Source: Hydractinia symbiolongicarpus (Eukaryota > Cnidaria > Hydrozoa > Anthoathecata > Hydractiniidae). Taken from it: a DNA stretch of 64,000 nt. The DNA lies in NCBI RefSeq assembly GCF_029227915.1, contig NC_079876.1:13392001-13456000 (forward strand), in the 5' to 3' direction. The position numbers and the translations under genes are program-made. A model generated the notes under the pieces. The model was given only the letters and a program-made list of their open reading frames with translations, did not search any database and was not told where the DNA came from. Below are positions 1-17,476 of the stretch, one piece after another; position 1 is the first letter of the stretch; the number at the start of each line of letters is the position of its first letter.

Positions 1-145
1 GAATAAGTTTTCGCGAATGAGTTCGAAGAATCGTGAAATATTGCAAATTAGTATTGTATTAGCGAAAATTAAATTTGAAAAAATAAATTTTGAGTTGATT
101 TATTTGCTTTAAATATCAATGTTTTTTTTTTCTTTCTTGTTTTAG

Positions 146-5948
<5,803 letters not shown>

Positions 5949-7093
5949 AAGGTGATGACGTCATCACAATTTATTTTTAATGTGAAAATTTTATTTTGCT
6001 AAATTAGTATCTACTTTGTTAAATTATAATTCTGTGAATGTTTTGTGGAAAAACGGGGTTTAATTTAGTTTCGGGTTAATATCTTTTTCTCCAGGTTGGC
6101 CATCAATCAACAAAAAATATCTTAAAATATTTACATTTTTTATAGTGGATGCTTATAAATGCTGAATGTTGACACGATTTTTATTTAAGTTTAAATAAAT
6201 TTTCAAATCTCGATACACACAAACACGTGGTCGAAATGAAAATTATTTCTTTCTTGTGCTTACAAATATTTTCTGTGTGCTTGCTAACTTGACGACTTTG
6301 ATGATGTTTTTTTTTTTCGAGTTTCAAACGGAATTAATGTAAACGAATATTTTGGATTTAAAATAAACATTTGTATACAACTCTTGTCGCCATTATTAGA
6401 ATACCGCAACATTGATATTTTACAGAATAGATGATATATCATCCGTTGCAGTACACTATGATCACTTTTTTTCCAGGTTAGCCATCAATTAACAAAAACT
6501 ATCTAAAGATTTTACTTTTTTGTATAGCCAAACGGGTTTCGTATCGTGGAAAACTTTTCCTTCAAATCATAGCTAATTTTTGTCAAAACAATGAATGGTC
6601 TGTGTTTTACTGACCAACTAAAAAAGTTTTGAAACTGTAGAATTCTAGAAATTTATTTTATGTTATGCAGATTATTTTCCCGCGCATCAAATTTCGCGAA
6701 TATTATTTAAAGTTGCGATTCTGTATAATGGCCATAAGATAGCCTTAGACGCGATCTGATTGGTACGCGTTTTATCCTTATTTTGGCCATTATGCTAATG
6801 GCCAAAAGATCGAGGTTGGAAAAGTAACTAAACGACAGAACTATATACTCCTTGATACTGGTAAAAACTAAGCAGAAAACGAACCCCGTCCCTAGGACTC
6901 TTCTACGCCTGTAATATTCCAATTGGAAGACTCTGTCCCGTCGGAATATCATAGGTGTAGATGAGTGCTGGAGACGAAGTTGCAAAAGAACCTTGTAAGA
7001 AACATGCGTCAAAACCAGAGTAGTTTAAACAAAATGTTCTTTCTTGTTTAAAAAAGCTGATGATATAATTATTTTACACATATGTCAGTCTTT
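5949..7093. other. intergenic region between convergent AP3D1 and ankyrin genes
   Basis: No gene seen. AATAAA hexamers at about 6194 and 6362 are candidate AP3D1 poly(A) signals on the plus strand. A block of about 55 bp (GGTTGGCCATCAATCAACAA at 6094) is repeated in diverged form at about 6476, about 383 bp away. The word TAATGGCCAWAAGAT occurs twice (about 6727 and 6797). Confidence 0.6.
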
Positions 7094-9354
7094 CTACAGA
7101 CTAAAATCTAGGTCCCAGGCTATCTTTAAAAGCAAGATAGATAAATCACTATAGTTGTGTCTAATAGCAATGTTCAAAGCTGTCTCTCCGTTGTTGTTGG
7201 TAACGTCCAATTCTTTTTTTGTTATCCTCATTTTACTGAATAAATCTATTTCATTAAATTGCGCAAGAAGATGGAGAGCGGTATGTCCCTCGTTGTTTCT
7301 TACTTCTAAATTTACCCCATCAACCATAACAAGAAGTTCGCACGCTTTTTTTCGACGTTTTTTTATCGCCAGATGCAGTGGTGTGTTGCCGTCGTTGTCT
7401 TGGATGTTAACGTCAGCGAAATTATGAATCAACATTTCAAGAAAGACGTCATTTTTATCGGCAGTAAAAGTATTCTTAAACGTCATGTGAAGTAAAGTGC
7501 CGTCTTGATTGTAGAAGTCGTTGATATAATTTTTGCTTTTACCGAGTACGCATTTAAATATATCAACATTTCTTTTCTTGAATGCAGTATGTATTGGTAA
7601 TTCATTTTCACAATTTGCTGCATCCAATCTAGCATCGTGTTGAAAAAGGACATTAAGTATTGTGTGTTGCTCGTTGAGAATAGCGGCATGAACTGCTGTG
7701 TTACCAGCATAGTTTTTGATATCACTTCTTGCTGCTGAACCCAACAAAAATTGAACTGTTTCAACATGACCTCTTTCAATCGCGCAATGCAAAGCTGTGT
7801 TACCCAACCCGTTTGTAACATCAAGCAAACGTTTGTCTCTATTTACAAGCAGTTTCACAGTTTCCACGTTAGGGAGCGTAGCTGCACAATGAAGAGCGGT
7901 GTTGCCTTTTTTATTCTTTTGCAACAAATCAATCTGTTCTGATTGAAGAATGCTTTCAATTATTTCACTTGTGCAGTACTTAGCTGCTCTGTGTAGTACA
8001 GTGTCTCCACTCGCATTTGTCAGGTTTATCATATTCAGCTCTTCTTCATTCTTGTTTTTGATTTGTTGTTCTCCACTGTGCTTATGCACTATTTCTTTGT
8101 CATCTTCTATTGTCAAAACAGGTCTTTCTATCATGTTAGTGTCTTCTACTTGAAAATTTAAGTTCGCATTCCGACAGCCGTCTGTTTTATCAAAAAAATC
8201 AATTTCTTTATTATGCGTACTACTATATTCTTCGTCGTGAGTGCATCCATGTTTTTCCTTTTCTTGTTTCGTAAGTGCGTCCACAAGTGTATTAATAGTT
8301 TCCATCAACGCAAAATAATGTACAGAACTATGAAGCGCTGTGTTACCATGGTGATTTGTTATTGTCATATCTGCGCCATTTTGAAGTAACAGCTTAACGA
8401 CGTCGACATTTTTACGGTGGACGGCAATGTGTAATGGTGTTTCTCCGTTCTCATTTTGCAAATTCACGTTGCAACCTCGTTCAAGAAATCTCCTCACAAC
8501 TTCTGTTAGTTCTTTATCGACGGCGAGGTGAAGCACTGTATCTCCTTCAACATTTTGTAAATTCATCTCTGCTTCACTCTCTAACAACACATTAATAATA
8601 TCCAAATGTTTATGGAACGTAGCGCAGTGTAAAGCAGTGTTTAGGTAGCCATTTTGTTCATTCAAATATTTGTTTTTCTCGACATAAAACTTCACGATAT
8701 CTAACTGGCCATTCGTTGAAGCACTGTGAATAATTGTTTCAGTGTATCGACTTTGTATTTGCGCTTCTTTTCCGACAGCATAAATGATATTGTCGGCACT
8801 TGTGTGCCCCTTTGGTAGTTCTTCCCAATACAGTGTTGTACTTCTATGAACTTTCTTAGTTCGCGCGCTTTTAGGTTCTTGGAGAGACAAACGTTTTTCC
8901 GCACTTGAAATATTATATTCAGGAAAGGCAAGGGGTGGTAATCTTTTACGAATTTTACCATCGCTATTTCTCGGCGTATTTCGTTTCTCGTGTTTCTTTC
9001 GTAATTTGACTCGCTCTGTGTGCGGTTCATTATTCGTTTCCTCTGCTTTATTGTCTATGTTTATTTCCTTAATATTGCTTAGACTTGAACTAATAACTTG
9101 AACATGAGGTTGACATAGCTCTTCAGGCGCGTGCGATATGTGTTCCCCGCGTGTTTCATCTTGCGACGACGCATGTTGACTCCTGTGTGAATTTACCGTG
9201 TGTTGTTCGCGTTTTGGTTGTTTTACAGAGCGGTGAAACGTTTCTTTTTGAACTTTTTTCGCGTGCTTACTCGGCTTTGCTTCTTCGACAGTTGCCTTGG
9301 AGGTGAGAATGTTGTTGTTTTTATTATTATCGTTGTTGTTATTGTTGTTGTCGT

Positions 9355-9385
<31 letters not shown>

Positions 9386-9733
9386 ATTTACATCGTACCG
9401 GTGATGATGGTGATGGTGTGCATGATCATGCTGGGTACTTGCTTTTCTGAGATGATGATGATGGTGATGGTGATGACGGTGACTGCGCGGTTGTTGGGTG
9501 GAATAATGCCGCTTTGCATTTATGTTGTCTTTGCTTTCACTTCTTGCGTTCTGGTGGTGGTTGAATGACGGGTTGTGGTAGTGGCTAATCACTCTGTGTT
9601 TTGTCATCCCATGGTCAGCGTTATTTTGAGAGTGATTTTCTTCATAATCATCTTCTTTCACATCAATTTGTTTTCTGTATCTTTTACTTCTTTTGCTTTG
9701 TTTCATATTTTCTCGAAGTACAACCGAAAACAA
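7094..9733 (-). CDS. ankyrin-repeat protein with His/Asn-rich N-terminus, intronless
   Basis: A single open frame of 879 codons. Residues 1-310 look disordered and basic: two His runs (about residues 88-110) followed by a long Asn/Asp run (about 112-143). From about residue 312 to the end there are about 13-14 ankyrin repeats with the usual TALH/TPLH cores and LL..GAD turns (GETPLHIAVHRKN, GNTALHCAIERGH, GNTPLHLAIKKRR). They are split by an acidic insert at about residues 470-565. No signal peptide, membrane segment or catalytic domain is visible, so it is probably a cytosolic or nuclear scaffold binding unknown partners. The upstream Met (MFSVV) was used; a second Met at residue 10 (MKQSKRSKR) is an equally good start. 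Ortholog unknown; the lack of introns contrasts with its neighbours and may mean a retro-derived or lineage-specific gene. Confidence 0.88.
9305..9480. repeat. trinucleotide tracts coding His and Asn runs
   Basis: Runs of GTT/ATT-type and GATGATGGTG-type triplets. They code the poly-Asn and poly-His tracts of the ankyrin protein on the minus strand. Triplet arrays like this are length-variable. Confidence 0.9.
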
Positions 9734-10561
9734 CTTCCAATTTTACTTAACTTTGGTTCTTCCTCCGGGATACGTCACTAGAATACCAAATTAAAATGAT
9801 TTTGCGCGCTTTTCCAAATCTCTTCAACAACAACACAGTGTGGACGTTCTCAGTGCTTTTTTAACGTTTCTCAACAACACATCATGTTCAGTGACTTTTT
9901 ATTTTGACATTCTGTTGGATCTGCTTCTTCTTCCACTATATTCTTGTTTGATATCCTTCTTTCAAGTCATTCATCCTTTTTGTTTTGTTTTGTTCCAGTG
10001 AATACTTAAAATAATTTTTGCCATGGTGTTCTATATTTAAATCCTTGGTTAATTTTTTATAAAAAAAAATTTTTTCAATTAATTTTCTATGACTTTATAA
10101 ATTTTAAATTTTACTTCATTCAAGATTATATACCAGAACAACCGCAAAATTATTACGACTGTAAGATAAAAAACACATGTTTCTATATAGGCTTCTTCGT
10201 TCCCAGCATCTTTTGTTTAGTCCACCACAAAGAGAAGTGTCTTGTATACTTCACAAGTTGTAATAATGGTAACCGGAGGAGCGTATCATGTAGAGATGTA
10301 AATAACCGATTTAACGCCCTCAGACATTTATTTGAAAAATGTTTTTACCATGGGCGTTTAGTCGGCAGGAATAATTATTCAAAAGTTTATTTCAAAAGAC
10401 ATCAATCATGGATTTTTTGATTTGAATGAGATTGAAATGCATTTCATCAAAAAAAAATCATGGGTCATTGCTTCAATTCGGAATTTTTTGATAAAATCTC
10501 AGATTCGCAATCTTTAATTCCGCGATTTGTCCTAGTAATCACATGTTTAGGAGGGTAAAAC

Positions 10562-10675
10562 GGGATAATTTCACTTTGTTCGATTTTTAAAGTTTTAGAA
10601 ATCTCCTTATTTGAAACGAGGGGGATTTTAAAAATTTCAAAAATCGAACGAGGTAAATTTTTCCCAAAATTTCAC
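10562..10675. repeat. foldback inverted repeat, about 114 bp
   Basis: The left arm (GGGATAATTTCACTTTGTTC at 10562) and right arm (ending ACGAGGTAAATTTTTCCC) are diverged reverse complements over about 45 bases, sharing the core TTCGATTTTT. The spacer is about 20 bases. It looks like a small MITE-type foldback. Confidence 0.7.
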
Positions 10676-11789
10676 GATATAAAAATAAAATGGAACTCAT
10701 TGCTTCTACGAAGAACACCATTTACAATGCAGTAATCACTGTCGTAGTTGTTTAAAGAAATTCAACTATCCAATGTTTTCAATCTTCTCAATTTCACATT
10801 CGAAATATATTCGCAAATTTTAAAATAATTGCATTGCATTGACGACATCAATTATTAGTTTCGGAATTTGCGATTTTTTTCACTATAAGTTCACAATCTT
10901 TAATTCTGCAATCTTTACTTGCGCAAACTTTTCTTCCCTTTAAGGTAGCTACGATTCTTAAATACATAGCTATATATGCATTATAATAAAAATTGGTTTT
11001 GTTACTTATGTTCGTTTGTTTTGCTGAATAAGACAAAAGTTTTCCGTGAAAAACTCTCTAAATTGTAACATAAAAACAATTTAACATAGTTCCTTTTAAG
11101 TCATCCTAGAATTGTGAATTTTAAAAAGGCTTTTTCACGTCACTTCATCTTTGCTTGAGAAAAATTGAAAACTCATTAATGCAACAACAACTTCGTTCTC
11201 CATCTTAACTAAGGCTCACGCTTCAATAACAACAGCTAAAAAATATGGTCTTCTTCCGGAAGTTTACATTAGAAGAGCAGCACAATAACAGCTTTTTGTT
11301 TTCGCGACTAAATAATAGAGATATTTTAACCCAGTGAATAGAGCAATTGCAATTATTCGAATCCAGCGTGTTGAAAATGGCCCCACGACCGCTGCCGCTA
11401 CGAAAGAGTAAACCAACATGACACTACTTCGTACGCGTGGATTTAACGATTACCTCGCGCAGAGCAAATTGATGATTTTTCAAATAAAAACTTAACTACC
11501 ATGAATTCTAAGCTAACCTAAGTAGTCCTGGGGACGAGGTTAATGCATGCGCAAAAAAATTCAATTTATTCTTCCATCCATTCTTTTTGCGAAGCAATTG
11601 AGCTTTGCGAGAAGAGAATTATTGAGATTCTCAAAATTTCGATAGAAAAAAAATCATATAAAATCAGTGTAAAGAAATCGGACTGATATTTTTGCACATA
11701 CAGCTAGGGTATTCTTTTTTTCTAATAAAACAAATAAGTTTGGACCGAGGGGTTAAAGTATAAGTCTAGTAAAAAATGCAATAAGTACG

Positions 11790-11833
11790 GCTCGTCCCCC
11801 CCCCCACCCCCTGATTTTGACCCCCCCCCCCCG
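11790..11833. repeat. poly-C tracts
   Basis: Two C-rich homopolymer stretches separated by CTGATTTTGA. Length is prone to assembly error. Confidence 0.9.
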
Positions 11834-12374
11834 TCTTTTGGTCCAGATTATACGTCCGCCGAACTAGAACACACGAAGAGGAATATGCCGTGAACAAGAA
11901 ACGGTAGTCGGCATTTAGGACACGTATATTTTACAGACCTAAAATATGCCTTATTTCTTTGTATTATAGCTAATTACTGTATAAATAATTAATTAATTTG
12001 CAATTTTACTTTTAGTACTATTATAATTGTATTTTAATGAAAAATAATAGTATTAAAACGGTTTTCTTCTTTTGAAAAAAATTATTGCTAGTCCTGTCTC
12101 TAATCGACTTTACTTGTGTATTTTAAGCTTTTTTGTTGCTGTGCTTTTTCTGGAGATTTGAGTTGCATTGGAAAGCTCCTTTCTTTTCTAAAGAAATATT
12201 GTAATTTGTACAATTATAAGTAATTTGTACAATTATAACGCGCCGAGCTGTGTTTTATTTTATTGTTTCTAAGAAGATGTAAGAATACAATATTATCAAT
12301 TAATTATAGGAAAACCTGTAGCAAGGGCGCAGACAAAACAAATAGCTCTGGATGCTAGAGTGACCCGACCACAC

Positions 12375-12820
12375 AAGGGTGCCAATAAGCCGCATACGCC
12401 GTAAAAAGTGCGGGCATTTTCGGGCGAGTTCGGCGTTTTGAAAAAAATTCAAGTATTCGCCCGAAAAAACCCGCATAGGCCCGAACAATGCCCGAAAAAC
12501 AAAAAAAAACAGACACTAATATGATTCATAAAAACTATAAAAATTACCGAAGTTCTTAAAAGAACTGTTTTTGATGGTTTTTGATAAAGTTTACTTTATA
12601 AATAACTTATATATAAACTTTATTTACTCCTTTCTCTTCTAGCGCCTTCTTCCCAACTATCGTCTGCATGGTTTGTTACAAGGAATTGCATTTTGGGAAT
12701 GTTCCGGGCGAGCTCGGGAAAGTGCGGACGGTTTCGGGGGACAACCGCCAATTTTATTTGAAAAGTCGCCCGAACTCGCCCGTATATATGCGGCGTTTGC
12801 GGCTTATCGGCACCCTCTTA
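12375..12820. mobile_element. terminal-inverted-repeat element copy 1 (non-autonomous)
   Basis: Left end AGGGTGCCAATAAGCCGCAT pairs with a right end whose reverse complement is AGGGTGCCGATAAGCCGCAA. The inverted repeats continue inward through ACGCCG to GCCCGAA-rich blocks. About 446 bp long with no transposase. The GC-rich ends contrast with an AT-rich middle. A second copy lies at 13089-13480 in the same orientation. No clear target-site duplication could be read. Confidence 0.8.
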
Positions 12821-13088
12821 GCCGACCAACCGTTTTTTATCATAGTTTTTTATTTATTATATAAGTAACCTGTTACAGTAATTAAAAAAGTATCCACTTT
12901 TGCTATCAAACCAACAGCAATGTAATTGTCAATAGGAATTAGTTGTCCGTACACCCTCCCTGAAAACAAGGTTTAAAACGACATTAAAAAATTAAAACTG
13001 TCATTAAACAGAACTCCAAGGATGCCCAAGCCGCACACGTCCTCTAAACGGCGTGGGCATCTTCGAAACTGATTGTAATTTTTGAACA

Positions 13089-13480
13089 AGGGTGCTGATA
13101 AGCTGCATACGCCGTAAAACGTGCAGGCGTTTTTGGGCAAGTTTAGCGTTTAGAAAAAAATTTAAGTATTCACCCGAAAAAACCAGCATAGACCATAAAA
13201 TAAACTATGTGGTAGCAAAGTTCTTAAAAGAACTGTTTTTGATGGTTTTTAATAAAATTTACTTGATAAATAACTTTTAAACTTTATTAACTCCTTTCTC
13301 TTAAAGCATCTTTTTCCAACTATCGTCCACAAGGTATGTTACAAGGAATTGAATTTTGGAAATGCTTCAGGCAAGTTCGGGAAAGTGCGGGTTGTTTTGG
13401 AAGACAACCACTAATTTAATTCAAAAAGTTCCCCGAACTCGCCCTTATATATGTGCCCGTTTGCAGCTTATTGACACCCT
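13089..13480. mobile_element. terminal-inverted-repeat element copy 2
   Basis: Shares the whole architecture and the internal block AAGTTCTTAAAAGAACTGTT with the copy at 12375, but has more substitutions (AGGGTGCTGATAAGCTGC at the left end, TGACACCCT at the right) and is about 54 bp shorter. Both copies lie in the same gene-poor interval. Confidence 0.78.
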
Positions 13481-14314
13481 CTTATTTTAGAATATTCTCA
13501 GGAATAATAGACCAAGAAAAATTACATCACAGTTTCTTGTCCACCGCCCACGTGTGATTAAGAACAGCCCACATAAAAAGGTTCATTATTTTTTAAATTA
13601 TTTGTGTAAAAATTACTATTTCATTCACGATAAACCATTTGTCAGTCATTTTATTCATCCAACAAAGAATACTATCCAAGGTGCCTTTCTATTAGTGCTG
13701 AATTTAATAATTGACATAATTCAGCATATTTTTTAAAAGGGTCTGATTGCAAAATATGATTGCCAAAGTTCAGCACTTGTAATATTTGTGTATTTGTGTA
13801 TTCAGCTTCTAAAACACAGACAAGAGACATTATAACTTCCTCTGGGTGATTACATTAATGTTTGTTGAAAAACAACCTGAATGATGAGAAGCATGTGTTT
13901 TTGAATGGGTCTAGGATAATAAACTTATTTAATTTCCCTTGGCCTTGCATCAATCAAATTCTGAAAAAATAAACACTTTTAAAATGATTTTGTCAGATTT
14001 GGAAACCGTTGGTATGGTTGGAACTTTGCATATAAAATTAGTATTAGTTGCCAAATTGTTTAGTTTTTTTTTTATACTTTTCTGAATTAGCCTTAATTAT
14101 TTATGAGATGAAAAACAGCGCTTTCAATTCCATTGACTTGGCCATCCCTTAGAGGCACTGGAAGCTTCACTATATGAAAATGTTTTCTTTTTCTTTTAGA
14201 TTGTGTACAATGGGAGTGAGTGATGTAATCTTCTAATGCGTGTGGTGAAAAGAAGGCGAAACCGTTATTGTTTTTCTGCCCAAAATTTAAGCTATTTAAT
14301 AAATCTTGATAAAG
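13481..14314. other. no gene recognised
   Basis: AT-rich. A splice-like pattern on the plus strand near 14199-14216 (a pyrimidine tract then AG, 16 bases, then GTGAGT) has no partner exons. Confidence 0.4.
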
Positions 14315-14524
14315 TTAAAAAAACTGTTTTGATTTGCTTGTTTTTGTTTTAATTGTTTCCCGTGAGTTTTCGAAATTCGTTCCAGCAGATTCTGTGGCTT
14401 CTAGTGCCGGTATTTTTACGTGAAAAAAATACTGTGTTGTGAGGTCATTTACGAAATCGTTAACGTTAGGACCAACTTCTGCGGGTAGTACAACTCGATG
14501 TATCACATATCTTTCGGAATACTG
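14315..14524 (-). CDS. possible terminal exon of an unidentified gene
   Basis: A 69-codon open stretch ending in TAA, preceded on the minus strand by ACACTTTTAG, a plausible acceptor. The peptide (QYSERYVIHRVVLPAEV, then VNDFVNDLTTQYFFHVKI) looks protein-like rather than random, but I recognise no family. A possible upstream exon ends at 15574 with a GTAAGG donor in compatible phase. Start and remaining exons are unknown, so this may be chance or a gene remnant. Confidence 0.3.
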   Translation of the reverse strand, partial: QYSERYVIHRVVLPAEVGPNVNDFVNDLTTQYFFHVKIPALEATESAGTNFENSRETIKTKTSKSKQFF

Positions 14525-15794
14525 CTAAAAGTGTAATTTTGTATTGCGCTCTTTACTTTTATCATTCTGTGGGAAAAGGCGGTACAAAATTTTAACACGC
14601 GTTATTCGTTTTTGTTAGTTTCGCGTAATCAAATTTTCTCGCGCATTTTGAAAAGAACATCCCACGCACATCAAATACTCGCGCAATCTATTCGCAAAAA
14701 AAAACTGTTTTTGCGCAACGAATTATGCTGCAGAGGGTTCATTTTCCTACCTCGTCCCAGGGTTCTTCTATATGATATTCAATTTTGATGTGCATGTATT
14801 TCGGAAGATGTTAGCGTCAAAGAAACAAGAAGCGCTAGGGACAAAGTATTGGATAGTTTAATTTTGCTTGCAACTTGCAAAATGCTTCGCAACCTTTTTT
14901 TTAATTTCTAGTTAAATAATAAATACATCTTTTTTTTTAAATAACAAATATATCATTTTTTTAATAATAAATACTAACATTATGACTGAAATATTGAAAA
15001 ATGTCGTAATTAAGCGCAGCCCTAATCAGCGGTGATAAGACTTTGGTGCGCTTATAATCGAGTATGATTACCTCATTTTACGGTATACTTGTTACAATTG
15101 CGCCTAAAATATTCTTAGCACATATAATTTTTACAACTTTAGCAAAAAAATATTTGAGAAAGTTTGAAGCGAGACAGAGTGAACGCAGTAAAACCACGTG
15201 ACTTTGACCATGCATCTTTTTGTGAATAAAAATGGAACGGAACACGACACAATCGAACATGACGAAAATAATTAAACAAAAATGGTTTTTCTATATATTA
15301 AGTTTACAATACTTTTTGATACAAATATTTTCATATATATAAAATTATGTACATTATAAATAAGAAATTATAAATTATATTATAAAAAATACTAAAATGT
15401 GATAACGAATTCTTTTCTGGTCTAAAAAGAAAAGATCACATTACTCAAACAAATTCTGAATAAAATTATTTTTGTTTAAGAACACCTACGTCAAAAAAAT
15501 GCAGAAAAATTCCACTCTCACAAATATACAAATTACCATAGTCTTATGACTATGAAATTACGAAGTACCTTACCTGCGGAATATATGGGTTGCCGTTTTT
15601 CCAATCGAAACAAATTCTTTCGTTAGGTATTTACTTCTTTCTAGCCTAAAAAAATAAATATTTTTTTAGTCGCAAGATCGGAAAATTTACGCTCAAAATC
15701 TTTTTTAATTCCCATCATGCACTCAAAATTTTCAATCAATAATCTTTATCGAATTTATCTTATTTTTACAATTAACAGCATGAGTTCCAAAAAT
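14525..15794. other. no confident gene
   Basis: AT-rich DNA left of the Polinton-like island. On the minus strand, 15574-15645 has exon-like borders (TTTTTTTAG acceptor, CGCAG|GTAAGG donor). CTCGTCCCAGGG at about 14751 again resembles the hairpin-element ends. Confidence 0.35.
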
Positions 15795-16205
15795 CTAAAT
15801 TTTGCTAGTTTTTACAAAAGTATAAAACGGTCTATCCTTGATGATCTCGTAACAGAGCATGCTCCACTTGTTCACCTCAGCGGAAACAATATACAGACAC
15901 CGGTCTTTAATATCAACCCCGAGCCCCTCATCTTTCTCCTCACATGGAATTGTTGCCCACAGCTTTTCACACGATGATACTCTGTCTAGAAGCTCGTCGT
16001 CGTCTGGATATACAAACCCCTCGTAGTATGGTCTATTTCTAAATCTAAAATTTTCTAAACACTGTGAACAATAACCGGTAGTAGACCTTGTCTTTATGCA
16101 GCATCGCAGCACAAGCACTCGAATATCGTAAAGGTTCTTAAATTGTTGGCTCTGTACATAGGCTTCCATCTTTTTCTTTGACATTTGACTCCTTTTAACA
16201 TACAA
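15795..16205 (-). CDS. Polinton-region protein of unknown function, 136 aa
   Basis: Intact 136-codon frame, last gene of the minus-strand series. Cys-containing patch CCIKTRSTTGYCSQC in the first half, then an acidic stretch (YPDDDELLDRV). No membrane segment. A second Met (residue 8, MSKKKM) could be the start. It follows the BRO-like gene by about 60 bases and has the same composition as the island. No family recognised. Confidence 0.55.
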   Translation of the reverse strand: MYVKRSQMSKKKMEAYVQSQQFKNLYDIRVLVLRCCIKTRSTTGYCSQCLENFRFRNRPYYEGFVYPDDDELLDRVSSCEKLWATIPCEEKDEGLGVDIKDRCLYIVSAEVNKWSMLCYEIIKDRPFYTFVKTSKI

Positions 16206-16263
16206 CTGAAGTGGTCAAGCAGCATCATTAGGCGTGTGGCTTAATCATATAACGCTAGAACAC

Positions 16264-17059
16264 CTAAGTCGTATAGCTCGTCTTGAATAAGGTCGATAAG
16301 CCGGAAGTGGCATATGTATCGCGCCACATGTCCTTCCTCTGCAAATTTGTTAAAGGCATGTACGCTATTGGGTTTATCTCTTCGGAATTTGGAAATTTCT
16401 CTTTAAAACATTTTCTTTTGGAACGTATAGCGCATCCCTGTATGTGAGCGCAGTAATATGGGAGGTGATGGTACTCATCATCGTCCTGTGTCGTATGTTT
16501 ACGATAAATCATAATAACATTGTTTATACCAGGATCTTGGGCATGTGGCACATACCTTTCACGTAGTCTCGCATTTTCTTGGCACTGCGCTGCAAGCTGC
16601 CTATTCCTGTCCTCAAGATCATCATTCAACACTACAAGCTGTCTATCCCTGTCCTCAAGGTCATCGTTAAGCAGTGCTAGGGCCATATCTCTTTCTTCGA
16701 CTTTCTTACGCTGCTCCCTGACCTCATCCTGCAACTTTTCCACGCCTTTTCCAGCCAACCACTTCATAAGCTTTGGACTTTCTTGATTTGGCAGCAATCT
16801 CCAGAGCACCCTCTAATGTAACGAAAGCATCATGAGGATTTTTCCCTCGTCCTAGCATACCAGACCGGGTGATCTTACTATAACCACCCACTTCATGACG
16901 TAAAATGGTCGGGATACCGCGAAACGGCTCTCCAATTCTCCCAATTCCTAAGAATCTTCCAATGTCAGCGCGTTCAAAAATCACTCGCTGTGAGTGCTCA
17001 TCGAATACGCTGTCTCAGGTACAGCAGGTACAGCGTTAAATAAGGCAAGACAAGACATT
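16264..17059 (-). pseudogene. BRO/KilA-N-like DNA-binding protein with coiled coil, frameshifted
   Basis: Three frames carry successive parts. The start at 17059 encodes MSCLALFNAVPAVP. A second frame from about 17030 carries the BRO/MSV199-type word VIFERADIGRFLG and FVTLEGALEIAAKS. The third frame, from about 16765 to 16264, encodes a heptad-like coiled coil with two LNDDLEDR repeats and a C-terminal domain (LRERYVPHAQDP, YYCAHIQGCAIRSKRK). The domain order of an N-terminal DNA-binding fold, coiled coil and C-terminal domain resembles BRO-like proteins of large DNA viruses and virus-like transposons. Two frameshifts, near 17025 and near 16755, break it. Assignment is from motif memory, not a search. 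Confidence 0.6.
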
Positions 17060-17178
17060 TTATCTTATGCTTTTGGATCCGGGGATCATGTTGCGAGGAC
17101 GGTGCTCGTGATTTTTGTTGCTCGAGAAGAGCTACAAAAACATGTGACTTAGTCATATAACGCTGGAACACCCGGGTA

Positions 17179-17424
17179 TTAATATTGCATCATACAGTGG
17201 ATCATACCAATAGCCAGCGATAAGACGCAGGCGATTAGAGCGATCCGGTCGTTCTCTTTATCACTCTGCCACATCTTATACAGCGACCGATTGATTTCCT
17301 CATGTCTCGCTTCCAAGTTTTCGATTTTTACCTCCAATTTCCGGATCTCTCCCTCAAACTCCTCTCGTGATTTTCGATACAAGTCATATTTATTTAGTTG
17401 AAAGTCAAGACAAAAATGCTCCAA
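17179..17424 (-). CDS. small coiled-coil membrane protein, 81 aa
   Basis: Intact frame. Residues about 15-50 form a charged coiled coil (EEFEGEIRKLEVKIENLEAR); residues about 60-80 are a hydrophobic segment (IALIACVLSLAIGMIHCMM) that should span a membrane near the C-terminus. It lies between the ATPase and the BRO-like gene. Function unknown; tail-anchored small proteins are common in Polinton-type elements. Confidence 0.55.
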   Translation of the reverse strand: MEHFCLDFQLNKYDLYRKSREEFEGEIRKLEVKIENLEARHEEINRSLYKMWQSDKENDRIALIACVLSLAIGMIHCMMQY

Positions 17425-17476
17425 TTTCAGTTGTACCCGCCGAGTACAACTGATGTCCGCGTCACTCCAAAATTTT

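Larger units (their letters stand above)
9734..12374. other. gene-poor region
   Basis: Upstream of the ankyrin gene. No exon chain was recognised on either strand. It contains a foldback (10562-10675), a poly-C tract (11790-11833) and a CTGGGGACGAGG word at about 11529 that resembles the ends of the hairpin element found at 23873. Confidence 0.5.

Noticed and set aside
9200-9568. Plus-strand 122-codon Val-rich frame
   Set aside because: Shadow of the His/Asn tracts of the ankyrin gene.
12300-13280. Several 60-66 codon frames
   Set aside because: They fall on the inverted-repeat elements and are repeat sequence, not genes.
14199-14216. 16-base plus-strand microexon (pyrimidine tract, AG, ATTGTGTACAATGGGA, GTGAGT)
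   Set aside because: Good borders but no partner exons or coding context; likely chance.
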